Positions 1 through 7,352 of a DNA stretch of 17,130 bases are shown here, one piece after another. The DNA lies in assembly GCA_043802345.1 (NCBI GenBank), contig JAZDLC010000281.1, positions 1 through 17,130 of the forward strand, given 5' to 3'. The notes under the pieces were generated by a model. The model worked only from the letters and a program-made list of their open reading frames with translations. It had not been told where the DNA came from and made no database searches. Source of the DNA: JAZDLC01 sp043802345. Lineage in GTDB: Bacteria > Planctomycetota > B15-G4 > JADJEK01. Each line of letters opens with the position of its first letter. Position 1 is the first letter of the stretch. The position numbers and the translations under genes were made by a program.

Positions 1-160
1 AGCAGGACACCCCCCGTTCGTCGCGCCCGGCGTGCACACGTCCCTCCCCAGATCCCGGCCCGCCCAGGAAGCACGCCCGAGAGCCACCCACAACCCTCAC
101 CCCAACCCTGCACCCCAGCCGCTCACACAAACCCCCAGACGCCCCCTTGCCCGCATCCCC
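1..160. other. Gene-free flank downstream of thiI
   Basis: I see no convincing gene here. The + strand is strongly C-rich and G-poor, so the strand that continues the thiI transcript is G-rich. Short open frames crossing it are low-complexity Pro/Arg/His translations and look spurious. The two G-tract motifs listed separately lie here and may relate to transcript ending. Confidence 0.6.
94..160 (-). other. Two tandem G-quadruplex-type motifs after thiI stop
   Basis: Read on the - strand, 160 to 132 gives four G-runs (4, 3, 5 and 5 G) separated by loops of 4, 3 and 5 nt. Positions 116 to 94 give four G-runs (4, 3, 4 and 3 G) with loops of 4, 2 and 3 nt. Both meet the usual G3+N1-7 pattern. 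They start immediately after the thiI stop codon on the RNA-sense strand. No classical hairpin plus U-tract is visible, so a role in 3'-end formation is possible but only inferred; composition skew could also produce this pattern. Confidence 0.4.
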
Positions 161-1369
161 TCACTCCACCCGCGCGCCCTCCTGCAGCGTCACAACCTCC
201 CTCGCCTCCCACGCCTCCTCCAGCAACGTCCCGAACTCGATCGCCTCTTCCAACTCCCTGGCCTCCTCGGCCGAACCCCGGATCTTCGGCCGCTCGGGAG
301 TGAACAGCGTGCAACAGTCGGGATGCGGGCGACTTGAAATATCGAACGTCCCGATCCTCCGGGCCAGTGCGATCGTCTCCTCCTTGTCGAAGGTGATCAG
401 GGGCCTGATGACCAGCCGGTCGGCGGTGTCGGCGGTCACGGCGAGATTCTCCGCGGTCTGGCTGGCGACCTGGCCGAGCGATTCGCCGGTGACGTACGCT
501 AAGGCGGAGACCTCCTCCGCCAGGCGGGCGGCCAGCCGGTTCATGACCCGGCGGTAGAGCAGGGTCCGGTAGGCCGCCGGCGACCCCTTCTTGATCGCAA
601 CCTGGATATCGGCGAACGGCAGGATGAACAGCCGGATCTTGCCGGCCCAGCGGGAGAGCGCCCGGGCGAGATCGATTGCCTTCTCCTTCGAGGCATCGCC
701 CACGAACGGCGCGGCGTGAAAATGGAGCAGCGTGACTCTGAGTCCCCGCTTCATCGCCAGCCAGGCGGCCACGGGCGAGTCGATTCCCCCCGAAAAAAGC
801 GCCACCCCGTCTCCCAGCGAACCGAGCGGGAGGCCGCCCGGTCCGGCGAGGCTGGCGGCGTACAGCAGCGCCTCGTTGTCGCGGATCTCCACTCCGAGCG
901 TCAGGTCAGGTGCGCGCAGCTTCACGCGGAAGTCGGGGAACTGCTCGAGAACCGCATCGGCCACCTTCACGTTCAACTCGGGGGAGCGGAGCGGGAAGCG
1001 CTTGTCCGTGCGTCGGCTCTCCACCTTCATCGTGAGGCCCTTGCCCGTCGGTTGTCCGCGGCTCAGGAGCTCCTCCCGGACCACGTTGACCGCGGTCTCG
1101 CAGATGACGTCCAGATCGAGCGGAGCCGCCACCGTGGGGCTGGCGGACTTGACGCCGAAGACCCGGGCCGCGCGCTCCGCCACCGCGTACGAGTCCTGTG
1201 CTTCCCTGATCAGGATCCTGCCGTGAGGCCGCAGGATGGCGCCGTGGGAGTGGCTCTTCAGCGCGGAGCCGAGCGTGCGCTTCAGACATAGTTCGAAATC
1301 CCGGCGGTTTCCGCCCTTCAGCCCGATCTCTCCGTACCGGACCAGTACCAGTCGTTCACCGGGGTTCAT
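161..1369 (-). CDS. thiI: tRNA 4-thiouridine synthase ThiI, short form without rhodanese domain
   Basis: ThiI adenylates U8 of tRNA and inserts sulfur to make 4-thiouridine; in many bacteria it also feeds sulfur to the thiamine thiazole pathway. It is a soluble cytoplasmic enzyme. The 402-residue product has an N-terminal ferredoxin-like/THUMP region (about 1-165) and a PP-loop ATP pyrophosphatase domain with SGGIDS at 193-198 and TGESLGQVASQT at 294-305. A Cys pair at 352-353 (DCCTLF) lies where ThiI carries its conserved catalytic Cys. The protein stops soon after this domain, so the C-terminal rhodanese domain of E. coli ThiI is absent, as in Bacillus-type ThiI, which takes sulfur from a dedicated desulfurase. 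The ATG start overlaps the stop of the upstream cysteine desulfurase by 4 bp (ATGA), supporting both the start choice and translational coupling. Confidence 0.95.
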   Translation of the reverse strand: MNPGERLVLVRYGEIGLKGGNRRDFELCLKRTLGSALKSHSHGAILRPHGRILIREAQDSYAVAERAARVFGVKSASPTVAAPLDLDVICETAVNVVREELLSRGQPTGKGLTMKVESRRTDKRFPLRSPELNVKVADAVLEQFPDFRVKLRAPDLTLGVEIRDNEALLYAASLAGPGGLPLGSLGDGVALFSGGIDSPVAAWLAMKRGLRVTLLHFHAAPFVGDASKEKAIDLARALSRWAGKIRLFILPFADIQVAIKKGSPAAYRTLLYRRVMNRLAARLAEEVSALAYVTGESLGQVASQTAENLAVTADTADRLVIRPLITFDKEETIALARRIGTFDISSRPHPDCCTLFTPERPKIRGSAEEARELEEAIEFGTLLEEAWEAREVVTLQEGARVE

Positions 1370-2526
1370 CGGATCAACTCCCGAACCTCCGAGAGAGCGG
1401 CCGGCAACTCGGTCAGAAGCCGATCCAGATCCTCGGCAGAGGTCTGATATGAGAGGCTGATGCGGATCACGGAGCGAGCCTGCTCCAGGTCGAGGCCGAG
1501 AGCCTTGTAGGTGGGGGAGATCCTGTTTCTTCCAGCGTGACAGGCCGAGCCGGTGCCGATCACCACACCCCTTTGCTCCAGATGGTGCTGGAGGACTTCG
1601 CCCGGCACCCCGCCGAGCAGAGCCGCGGCGATGGTGGGCAGGCGGTGGCTTCGGCTCCCGAGCAGGCGGGTGTCCGGAAGCTGTTCCAGGCAGGAAAGAA
1701 CCTGTTCATTCATCAGGGCGAGCCTCGGCCCGTTCGCGGCCAGGTTCCGCGCCGCCCGCGCGGCGGCCATGCCGAAGCCGACCGCGCCAGCCCCGTTCGC
1801 CGTTCCGGCGCGTCGGCCGTTCTCCTGTCCGCGGCCTTCGAGCCGCGGCACCGGGCGGGATCTCGAGAAGAGCGCCAGCGCTCCTGCGCCCTTCGGGCCG
1901 TGCAGCTTGTGCGCGGAAAGGGAGAGGGAATCGGCCACGGCCGCAAGCGGCTCGACGGAGATCTTCCCGAACGACTGTACCGTGTCCAGATGGAGGTGGG
2001 CCCGCGGGGCTCGCTCCCGCACGATGGCGGCCGCCTCGAGGACCGGCTGCACGCTGCCGTATTCGTTCTGACCGTGAATCAGGGAGACGACCGAGGTCTT
2101 CTCCGTCAGCAGATCTCCCAGGTGATTCAGGTCGAGGCGGCCGGCGGAGTCGACCCGGACCTGCCGGCAGGGGATGCCGAGCAGGTTGGAGACCGACTCC
2201 GCGGCCCGATGGACCGACGGATGCTCCACGGACGAGATCACGAGTTGGTCCCCCTTCCGCAAGCGGGCGTAACCGAAGAGGGCCAGATTGTTCGCCTCGG
2301 TGCCGCCCGAGGTGAACACCAATTCGGTGAGGCGCGAGCCAAGAGCGGCAAAGACCTGCTCCCGTGCGCCCTCCACAGCCCGGCGGGCGGCCACCCCCGG
2401 CCCATGCACCGATGAGGGGTTCCCCTGCTCGCGCGTCAGGTAAGGCAGCATGACCTCGAGGATCGCGGGATCCAGCGGCGTGGTGGCCGCGTTGTCGAGA
2501 TAGACTGCGCTATTGTCGTAACTCAT
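1366..2526 (-). CDS. Cysteine desulfurase, NifS/IscS family (NifZ-like partner of ThiI)
   Basis: This is a PLP-dependent enzyme that takes sulfur from L-cysteine as an enzyme persulfide and passes it to acceptors. The 386-residue chain is full length for class V aminotransferase-fold desulfurases. It opens with YLDNAATTPLDP, has the GGTEANN cofactor region at 74-80, the Schiff-base Lys207 in SAHKLHGPKG, and the persulfide Cys329 in GTGSACHAGR. It lies directly upstream of a rhodanese-less thiI with a 4-bp overlap, so its likely acceptor is ThiI, as in the Bacillus subtilis NifZ-ThiI pair. General Fe-S assembly cannot be excluded, but no iscU, iscA or iscR is adjacent. There is no clear Shine-Dalgarno before the ATG. 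On the - strand an extended -10-like TGGTAATCT lies 13-21 nt upstream (plus coordinates about 2539-2547), which would give a very short leader. Confidence 0.93.
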   Translation of the reverse strand: MSYDNSAVYLDNAATTPLDPAILEVMLPYLTREQGNPSSVHGPGVAARRAVEGAREQVFAALGSRLTELVFTSGGTEANNLALFGYARLRKGDQLVISSVEHPSVHRAAESVSNLLGIPCRQVRVDSAGRLDLNHLGDLLTEKTSVVSLIHGQNEYGSVQPVLEAAAIVRERAPRAHLHLDTVQSFGKISVEPLAAVADSLSLSAHKLHGPKGAGALALFSRSRPVPRLEGRGQENGRRAGTANGAGAVGFGMAAARAARNLAANGPRLALMNEQVLSCLEQLPDTRLLGSRSHRLPTIAAALLGGVPGEVLQHHLEQRGVVIGTGSACHAGRNRISPTYKALGLDLEQARSVIRISLSYQTSAEDLDRLLTELPAALSEVRELIR

Positions 2527-2678
2527 GACCAGATCAGTAGATTACCAGATTGCAATCGAGCTTCCGGGGTTCAGTTTCCGGGTCGCATGTGACGACAAGA
2601 TACCGTTCCGCTGGGGGTGGTCGCTCTATAGAGTGTCCGGTTTCCTCAGACCAAATCATTTCGACTCGACGAGCAGCC
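2527..2678. promoter_or_regulatory. Divergent promoter region between sulfur operon and export operon
   Basis: The genes on either side are transcribed away from each other, so both promoters should lie here. For the leftward genes, the - strand shows TGGTAATCT close to the start codon. For the rightward operon, a perfect 10-bp palindrome CTCTATAGAG at 2624-2633 contains a TATAGA -10-like hexamer about 46 nt before the chosen wzm start; no good -35 box stands out. The palindrome could instead be an operator. Composition here is less GC-rich than in the flanking genes, which fits a regulatory region. Confidence 0.4.
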
Positions 2679-3545
2679 GTGAGAATCGCCTCGCTTTTCA
2701 ACATGCCCGGAATCTTGATCCGGCACAGGGAACTCCTGTGGTCGTTCATCTGGCGTGACCTCAAGGCCAGGTACGAGGGGTCGCTGCTGGGCCGCTTGTG
2801 GCCGATCCTGAACCCGCTGATCATGTTCCTGGTCTACTACTTCGTGTTCGCCGTCATCATGAACATGAAGTTGGAGGACAAGGGAGTTGTCATCGACAAC
2901 AAGTCCCTGATGGGCCTGTACATCATCTGCGGGATCATCCCCTGGGTGGCCTTCTCCGATTCCATTATGCGCTGCACCAGCGTGGTGCTGGAGAACGGCA
3001 ACCTGGTCAAGAAGATCGCCTTTCCGTCCCAGTTGCTGCCGGTCTACGCGGTGGCGGTCAACACCATCTACTTCCTGATCGGTCTAGGCGTCTTCCTGTT
3101 GGCCCGACTGCTGTTCTTCTACGACCTCGGGGTGGGGGGCGTCCCCGGTCTCCCCTCCTGCTGGCCGATGCTCCTCTTGATCATCCCCCTGCAAGCGATC
3201 TTCACTGTTGGACTCGGGCTGTTCCTGGGCGCGTTCAACATCTTTATTCGAGATACCTCCCAGGTCATGCCGCTGATTCTCCAGTTCTGGTTCTTCACCA
3301 CGCCGATCGTCTATCCCGACACGATGATCACCGACAACCTCCCTGAATACGCGTTCCTGATGCAGCTAAACCCGATCTACCACCTGATGGATGTGTACCG
3401 CTCCTGCCTGCTGTACGACTATCACGGATTCGGGGGAGCTCCCTGGCTCCCGCTGGGGATCTTCGCCGGCTGCGCCGTCCTGTTCTTCCTGCCCGGATAC
3501 GCCTTCTTCCTGAAGACCCGCGGGAGGTTCGCGGATGAGCTCTGA
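2679..3545 (+). CDS. wzm: ABC-2 type polysaccharide export permease (Wzm-like)
   Basis: This is the membrane subunit of an O-antigen or polysaccharide ABC exporter, which moves undecaprenyl-linked glycan across the inner membrane together with the ATPase encoded next. The N-terminal amphipathic and coupling segment reads WRDLKARYEGSLLGRLWPIL, typical of ABC2_membrane permeases of the Wzm/TagG group. Several hydrophobic spans follow, including the characteristic NIFIRDTSQVMPLILQFWFF region and a final span near the C-terminus. The start is uncertain. An in-frame TTG at 2550 would add about 43 polar residues unlike the family, while GTG at 2679 (288 residues) or ATG at 2703 (280 residues) gives the normal length. 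None has a strong ribosome binding site; I give the GTG. It overlaps the following ATPase gene by 11 bp. Confidence 0.9.
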   Translation: MRIASLFNMPGILIRHRELLWSFIWRDLKARYEGSLLGRLWPILNPLIMFLVYYFVFAVIMNMKLEDKGVVIDNKSLMGLYIICGIIPWVAFSDSIMRCTSVVLENGNLVKKIAFPSQLLPVYAVAVNTIYFLIGLGVFLLARLLFFYDLGVGGVPGLPSCWPMLLLIIPLQAIFTVGLGLFLGAFNIFIRDTSQVMPLILQFWFFTTPIVYPDTMITDNLPEYAFLMQLNPIYHLMDVYRSCLLYDYHGFGGAPWLPLGIFAGCAVLFFLPGYAFFLKTRGRFADEL

Positions 3546-4758
3546 GCAAGACGGCGCGCCGTACGTTGTCGCCAGCGGCCTCTCCAAGAAGTACAAGATC
3601 TATCCCACGCCGTTCCATCGCATCCGCGAAGGGCTTTCGATCCGCCGCAAGACTTTTCACAAGGAAGTCTGGGCCCTGAGAGGCATCACTTTTGAAGTGA
3701 AGCCGGGCCGGGCCCTGGGGGTGGTCGGATCGAACGGCGCCGGCAAGTCGACCTTGCTGAAAGTGCTCTCCGGAACCACGCTGCCGACCCTCGGCACCTT
3801 TCAGATCTCCAAGAAGGTGGCCTCGCTGCTGGAGCTGGGTACCGGATTCCATTCCGAGTTCACGGGCAGGGACAATATCTTCCTCAACGCCTCGGTGATG
3901 GGATTCACTCGCAAGGAGATCCGCGAGCGGCTGAACGGAATCATCGAATTCTCGGAGCTGGGGGCGGCCATCGACCAGCCGGTGAGGACCTACTCCTCCG
4001 GCATGGTGATGCGCCTCGGCTTCTCGGTGGCCACCGCCATCGACCCGGACGTGCTGATCGTGGATGAGATCCTGGCGGTGGGCGATCTGCACTTCCAGAA
4101 GAAGTGCGTTGACCGCATCTTCGACTTCCGCAGCCGGGGCAAGACGATCATTCTCTGTTCCCACTCCCTCTACGACATCCGACAGGTCTGTGACGAGGTA
4201 CTCTGGCTCAAGGACGGCCAGGTGGAGCAACATGGGGATCCGCTGGAAGTCACTACCGACTACGCGGCGTACGAGCGGTCGCTGAACCTCGAGGAAGACA
4301 AGGGACGGGACGATCCTGCCCAGTCACCAGAGAGAAACCCGCCCCGCCTGGACAGGGTCGTGGTGCATGACCAGAGCGGCGAGCTGGCGTCGCAGCTCCA
4401 CACCGGCCTCCCGCTGACGCTGATGCTGGAATACCATGTCCCGGAGACATGGAAGGGAACCCTCTACTGCGCCTTCGCCATCTGGGACGCGAGGAACACC
4501 TTGATGGGCGTGGCCTCGACCGGGCACGAGAAGGTCGACACTCCCGGTGAATCGGGTGGCCGGTTCCGGGCGGTGGCGCAAATACCCCGGATACCCCTGA
4601 TCGAGGGCGAGTTCACGGTGGTGGGATACCTGTACGACGACAAGTGTCTGCACATGTACGACCACATGATGTTCGACGGGAAGCTCCGCTTCACGCCGTT
4701 TGTCGGCCAGCTTGGCGAGATGTCGTTCGGACATACATGGCACTTCGAGAAACTGTAG
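3535..4758 (+). CDS. wzt: Polysaccharide export ABC ATPase with C-terminal glycan-binding domain (Wzt-like)
   Basis: This is the ATPase subunit that powers glycan export with the Wzm-like permease; it acts on the cytoplasmic face of the inner membrane. In the 407-residue chain the nucleotide-binding domain occupies about 10-245: Walker A GSNGAGKST at 65-73, signature YSSGMVMR at 153-160, Walker B VLIVDE at 173-178 and the H-loop histidine at 210. A charged linker (about 250-262) leads to a beta-rich C-terminal domain (about 265-407) that matches the Wzt_C carbohydrate-binding type in position and pattern. In known Wzt proteins with this domain, it recognises a modified non-reducing end of the O-chain and couples chain termination to export. 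The gene starts inside the end of wzm (11-bp overlap) and is followed after 13 nt by a glycosyltransferase, so the genes form one operon. Confidence 0.93.
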   Translation: MSSEQDGAPYVVASGLSKKYKIYPTPFHRIREGLSIRRKTFHKEVWALRGITFEVKPGRALGVVGSNGAGKSTLLKVLSGTTLPTLGTFQISKKVASLLELGTGFHSEFTGRDNIFLNASVMGFTRKEIRERLNGIIEFSELGAAIDQPVRTYSSGMVMRLGFSVATAIDPDVLIVDEILAVGDLHFQKKCVDRIFDFRSRGKTIILCSHSLYDIRQVCDEVLWLKDGQVEQHGDPLEVTTDYAAYERSLNLEEDKGRDDPAQSPERNPPRLDRVVVHDQSGELASQLHTGLPLTLMLEYHVPETWKGTLYCAFAIWDARNTLMGVASTGHEKVDTPGESGGRFRAVAQIPRIPLIEGEFTVVGYLYDDKCLHMYDHMMFDGKLRFTPFVGQLGEMSFGHTWHFEKL

Positions 4759-4771
4759 GTTCTCGTATCCA

Positions 4772-5965
4772 GTGAAGGACGTCGCGGCCGTACTGCTGAA
4801 CTACAACTCTGGCGCGCTGTGTGTGTCGGCGGTTGAGTCGTTGCTTGATCAGCGCTTCAGCGCGGAGGATGGCGGACCCGGGTCGCTCCAGCTTCTGGTC
4901 GTGGACAATGCCTCCCCCGAGGATCAGCACGAACACCTGGATCCGTTGACGGAACTGGGAGTGGAACTGGTCTACCACGGCCGGAACGACGGCTACTCGG
5001 GCGGAATGAACCTGGGGATGTCGCTGGTGGACGCGAGGTACGTGCTGATCGCGAATCCGGACGTTCTGGTCCTGCCGGAAGCGCTCGAGCGGATGCTCGC
5101 GCTCTTGCGGAGCGACGCCAGCGTGGGGATGGTCGGTCCCCGGGGGTTCCTGGACCCTGGACGCTTCCTGCTGCTGCCGCCCAACGATCTGCCAACCCTG
5201 TCGCTTCACATTCAGTCGTCCCTGGGCCGGGTCTACCAGAAGATCGCCCGCCGCGTGGCGCATGACCGCTCCAGGCGCTTTCTGAAAGGCTGGCTGGCGG
5301 AGGGGCCGTTCGAGATCGACATGATCTCCGGCTTCGGCATGTTCCTTCCCACCGATCTGGCCCGGAAGTTGGGACCGTTCGACGAGCAGTATCCGTTTTA
5401 CTTCGAGGATGCGGATCTCTGCCGCCGCTTGCGGCGGATGGGCCGGCGGATTCTGATCGAGCCGCGGGCGCACATGGTCCACTACTACGACCAGAGCGCC
5501 CGGTCGGTGCGGGCAGAGGTGTCGCGGAAGTACGAGGTCTCGCAAGCGTACTACTACCGGAAGCACTATGGACGGATGGGGTCGTGGCTTTTCAGGCGGT
5601 TCGGCGAATACGCCGCGGCCCGGGCCGGCAGGGCGGAGGGGTGGGGATTCTCGAAGTTCGACGACCTGGGAGAGGCCGATCGGCCGGTTTGCGTCGAGCT
5701 GCCCGCGAAGCGTGATTTTGTGCTGGAGATCACCTCCGATCCGGCCTTCCTTTTTTGCGGCGGCCACTGCGCAACTGGGCTCGAGATCACCATCGGCAGG
5801 TCGGCCTGGGCCATGCTGGACCGGGGACGCTGGTTTGCGCGCCTGCTCGACAGGAACGATCTCACCCTGATCCGGGCGGTGACCTTCGAAAAGACGACCC
5901 CCGCGGATGGCCCGACCTCCTGGGCCGACCTTCGCGCGGAGGCGGCCGCGGAGGGTTCCTCGTGA
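4772..5965 (+). CDS. Family 2 glycosyltransferase with an extra C-terminal region
   Basis: This is a GT-A fold inverting sugar transferase, probably adding one sugar to the growing lipid-linked glycan. From the GTG start the product has 397 residues. The fold begins at once (VAAVLLNYNSG), with VVDNASPE at 43-50, the GYSGGMNLGM acceptor-loop motif at 74-83, NPD at 95-97 in place of DxD, and FEDADLCRRL at 211-220. These are traits of the rhamnosyltransferase-like (WbbL/RfbF) branch of GT2. The usual fold ends near residue 290. A further stretch of about 100 residues (roughly 300-375 looks beta-rich, then a short Ala/Glu tail) is not something I recognise. The GTG is chosen because upstream in-frame sequence overlaps wzt and adds only polar residues. 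The 3' end overlaps the next gene by 4 bp (GTGA). Confidence 0.88.
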   Translation: MKDVAAVLLNYNSGALCVSAVESLLDQRFSAEDGGPGSLQLLVVDNASPEDQHEHLDPLTELGVELVYHGRNDGYSGGMNLGMSLVDARYVLIANPDVLVLPEALERMLALLRSDASVGMVGPRGFLDPGRFLLLPPNDLPTLSLHIQSSLGRVYQKIARRVAHDRSRRFLKGWLAEGPFEIDMISGFGMFLPTDLARKLGPFDEQYPFYFEDADLCRRLRRMGRRILIEPRAHMVHYYDQSARSVRAEVSRKYEVSQAYYYRKHYGRMGSWLFRRFGEYAAARAGRAEGWGFSKFDDLGEADRPVCVELPAKRDFVLEITSDPAFLFCGGHCATGLEITIGRSAWAMLDRGRWFARLLDRNDLTLIRAVTFEKTTPADGPTSWADLRAEAAAEGSS

Positions 5966-6939
5966 CGGTGATTGCCGGACCGCGGGTTTCCACCGTCGTG
6001 CTCTCCTGGAACACTGAGGAGCTGCTCAGGAGCTGCCTGCTTTCGCTTCGCGCCATGCCCGATGCGGATCGCCGCGAGTTGATCGTGGTGGACAACGGAT
6101 CGGACGACGACAGCGCGGGAATGGTCGAGCGGGAGTTCCCCGAGGCGCGTCTGATCCGGACCGGGCGCAATCTGGGATACGCCGAGGGGAACAACGTGGG
6201 CATTCGGGCGGCCCGGGGACGGTACGTGTTGCTCCTGAACAGCGACACCGAGGTCGAGCCCGACTCGATTTCGCGGCTTGCGGACTTCCTGGATCGGAAC
6301 CCGGAGTATGGCGCGGTGGGAGCGCAACTCCTGAGTCCGGACGGATCGATCCAGCAGGCCTGCATGCGGTTTCCCACGCTCGCGGTGGCGATTGGCTTCG
6401 ACACCTGGTTCGGGAAATGGTCATTCCTGGAGACGCGGATCGACCACTACTTCTACGCCGACTTCGACCACACCCATTCTGAAGACGTGGACCAGCCTCC
6501 CGGCACGGCCCTGATGGTGCCCCGCAAGGTCTACGACAAGGTGGGATTGCTCGATCCGGATCTCTTCCTCTTCTACAACGACGTGGATCTCTGCCGCAGG
6601 ATTCGCAAGAGCGGCTACCGCATCCGCTACCTGGCCGACGCCAGAATCCTGCATCACGGCGGCGCCTCCACCAGCCGCTACGGCAGCTTCGCCGCGGAGT
6701 GGCACAAGAACCGGGCCCGCTACTACCTCCGCTCCCACGGCCGCTTCGGCTTCTGGCTGGCCAAGGTGATGAGCGCCTGGCGCGCCTGGGAACTCTGGTG
6801 GAAGGAGGTGCGCAACATGAGCGACCCCTTGGAGAAGGCAGCGGCGACGAGGCATGTGAGGAGTGTGGCGATGGAGGTGTTGAGGGACCGGGGAAGCGGT
6901 GATGCGAGAGTGAGGGCGGAGCCTGCTGGGGAGGAGTGA
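5962..6939 (+). CDS. Family 2 glycosyltransferase (rhamnosyltransferase-like)
   Basis: This GT2 sugar transferase is the last gene of the exporter operon. From the GTG that overlaps the previous stop (GTGA) the product has 325 residues, a normal size. Visible motifs are VVLSWNTEELL near the N-terminus, VVDNGSDDDS at 42-51, NLGYAEGNNVG at 70-80, LNSDTEVEP at 92-100 (the DxD-equivalent region), the PPGTALMVPR strand at 179-188, FYNDVDLCRRI at 204-214 and ILHHGGAST at 229-237. This set is typical of WbbL-like dTDP-rhamnosyl and related transferases. The donor sugar cannot be told from sequence alone. The last 35 or so residues are charged, low in hydrophobics and encoded by G-rich DNA continuing into the gene-free stretch beyond. 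An open frame extends upstream within the preceding gene but lacks homology character. Confidence 0.9.
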   Translation: MTVIAGPRVSTVVLSWNTEELLRSCLLSLRAMPDADRRELIVVDNGSDDDSAGMVEREFPEARLIRTGRNLGYAEGNNVGIRAARGRYVLLLNSDTEVEPDSISRLADFLDRNPEYGAVGAQLLSPDGSIQQACMRFPTLAVAIGFDTWFGKWSFLETRIDHYFYADFDHTHSEDVDQPPGTALMVPRKVYDKVGLLDPDLFLFYNDVDLCRRIRKSGYRIRYLADARILHHGGASTSRYGSFAAEWHKNRARYYLRSHGRFGFWLAKVMSAWRAWELWWKEVRNMSDPLEKAAATRHVRSVAMEVLRDRGSGDARVRAEPAGEE

Positions 6940-7352
6940 GGGGGGGTTGAGTGCGACACGGCCGGGCGCCCCGGGGGGCAGAGGGGCGCAGTCGCTCAGA
7001 CAGGCTTGGGAAGACCCTGCGCAACTCGCTTTGTCCCCTCTGCCCCCCGGCTCGGCCTGCTGGCGTCTCGCTTCGGGTGAGCGGTCCTCATGTCACTTGA
7101 GGGGTGGTTTCTGAAGGAGGGGACCGACCGATGGATGCAAAAGGAGGTCCCGACCTGGATGGATGGGGTGGGGGGTCGGTAGGAGGGGTTCCCGTGTTGG
7201 GAAGGAGTGTCGAGTTCATGAGGTACGCGAGAAGGACCCTTCGTACTCGTACTCGAATCGTGAGCTACTACGTTGGCAGGTCAGTGCCGCCCCACGGCTC
7301 CTGCCTGCTGGCGTCGAGTGGGAAGGGGGAACCCTGACGATCCGTGAGGGCG
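6940..7352. other. Gene-free convergent junction, G-rich on + strand
   Basis: This 413-bp stretch lies between two converging genes. It contains the long inverted repeat listed separately. A 13-nt direct repeat, GCCTGCTGGCGTC, occurs at 7055-7067 and 7303-7315. A short tandem repeat TACTCGTACTCG sits near 7244-7255. Runs of G on the + strand are concentrated at 6880-6945 and 7160-7190. A 77-codon open frame (7104-7337) has Gly/Arg-rich composition and no recognisable fold, so I do not call it. The region could be a decayed gene or a small repeat-bearing insertion; I see no transposase remnant. Confidence 0.6.
6971..7050. terminator. Long inverted repeat at convergent gene junction, candidate bidirectional terminator
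   Basis: The arm CCGGGGGGCAGAGGGG at 6971-6986 is the exact reverse complement of 7035-7050 (16 bp). The 48-nt spacer holds a second smaller inverted repeat, GCGCAG at 6986-6991 with CTGCGC at 7017-7022, so the RNA could fold into a stacked hairpin. It sits 31 bp after the stop of the rightward GT2 and lies downstream of the leftward GNAT gene. There is no U-tract on either strand, so intrinsic termination is uncertain. A REP-like or mini-inverted-repeat element is the alternative. Confidence 0.45.

Noticed and set aside
2550..2678. N-terminal extension of the Wzm-like permease from a TTG start
   Set aside because: It would add about 43 polar residues unlike the family and would occupy the divergent promoter region. 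A TAGATT hexamer 7-12 nt upstream was noted but is not enough support.
3328..4233. 301-codon open frame opposite wzm and wzt
   Set aside because: It is antisense to two clearly recognised genes and has no domain character.
6971..7050. Terminal inverted repeats of an insertion sequence or MITE
   Set aside because: The span is only 80 bp, no transposase remnant is present and no target-site duplication is visible. Kept as a hairpin or repeat candidate only.
7104..7337. 77-codon open frame in the gene-free junction
   Set aside because: Its composition is Gly/Arg-rich, it has no ribosome binding site and shows no recognisable fold. The local G-tracts explain the lack of stops.
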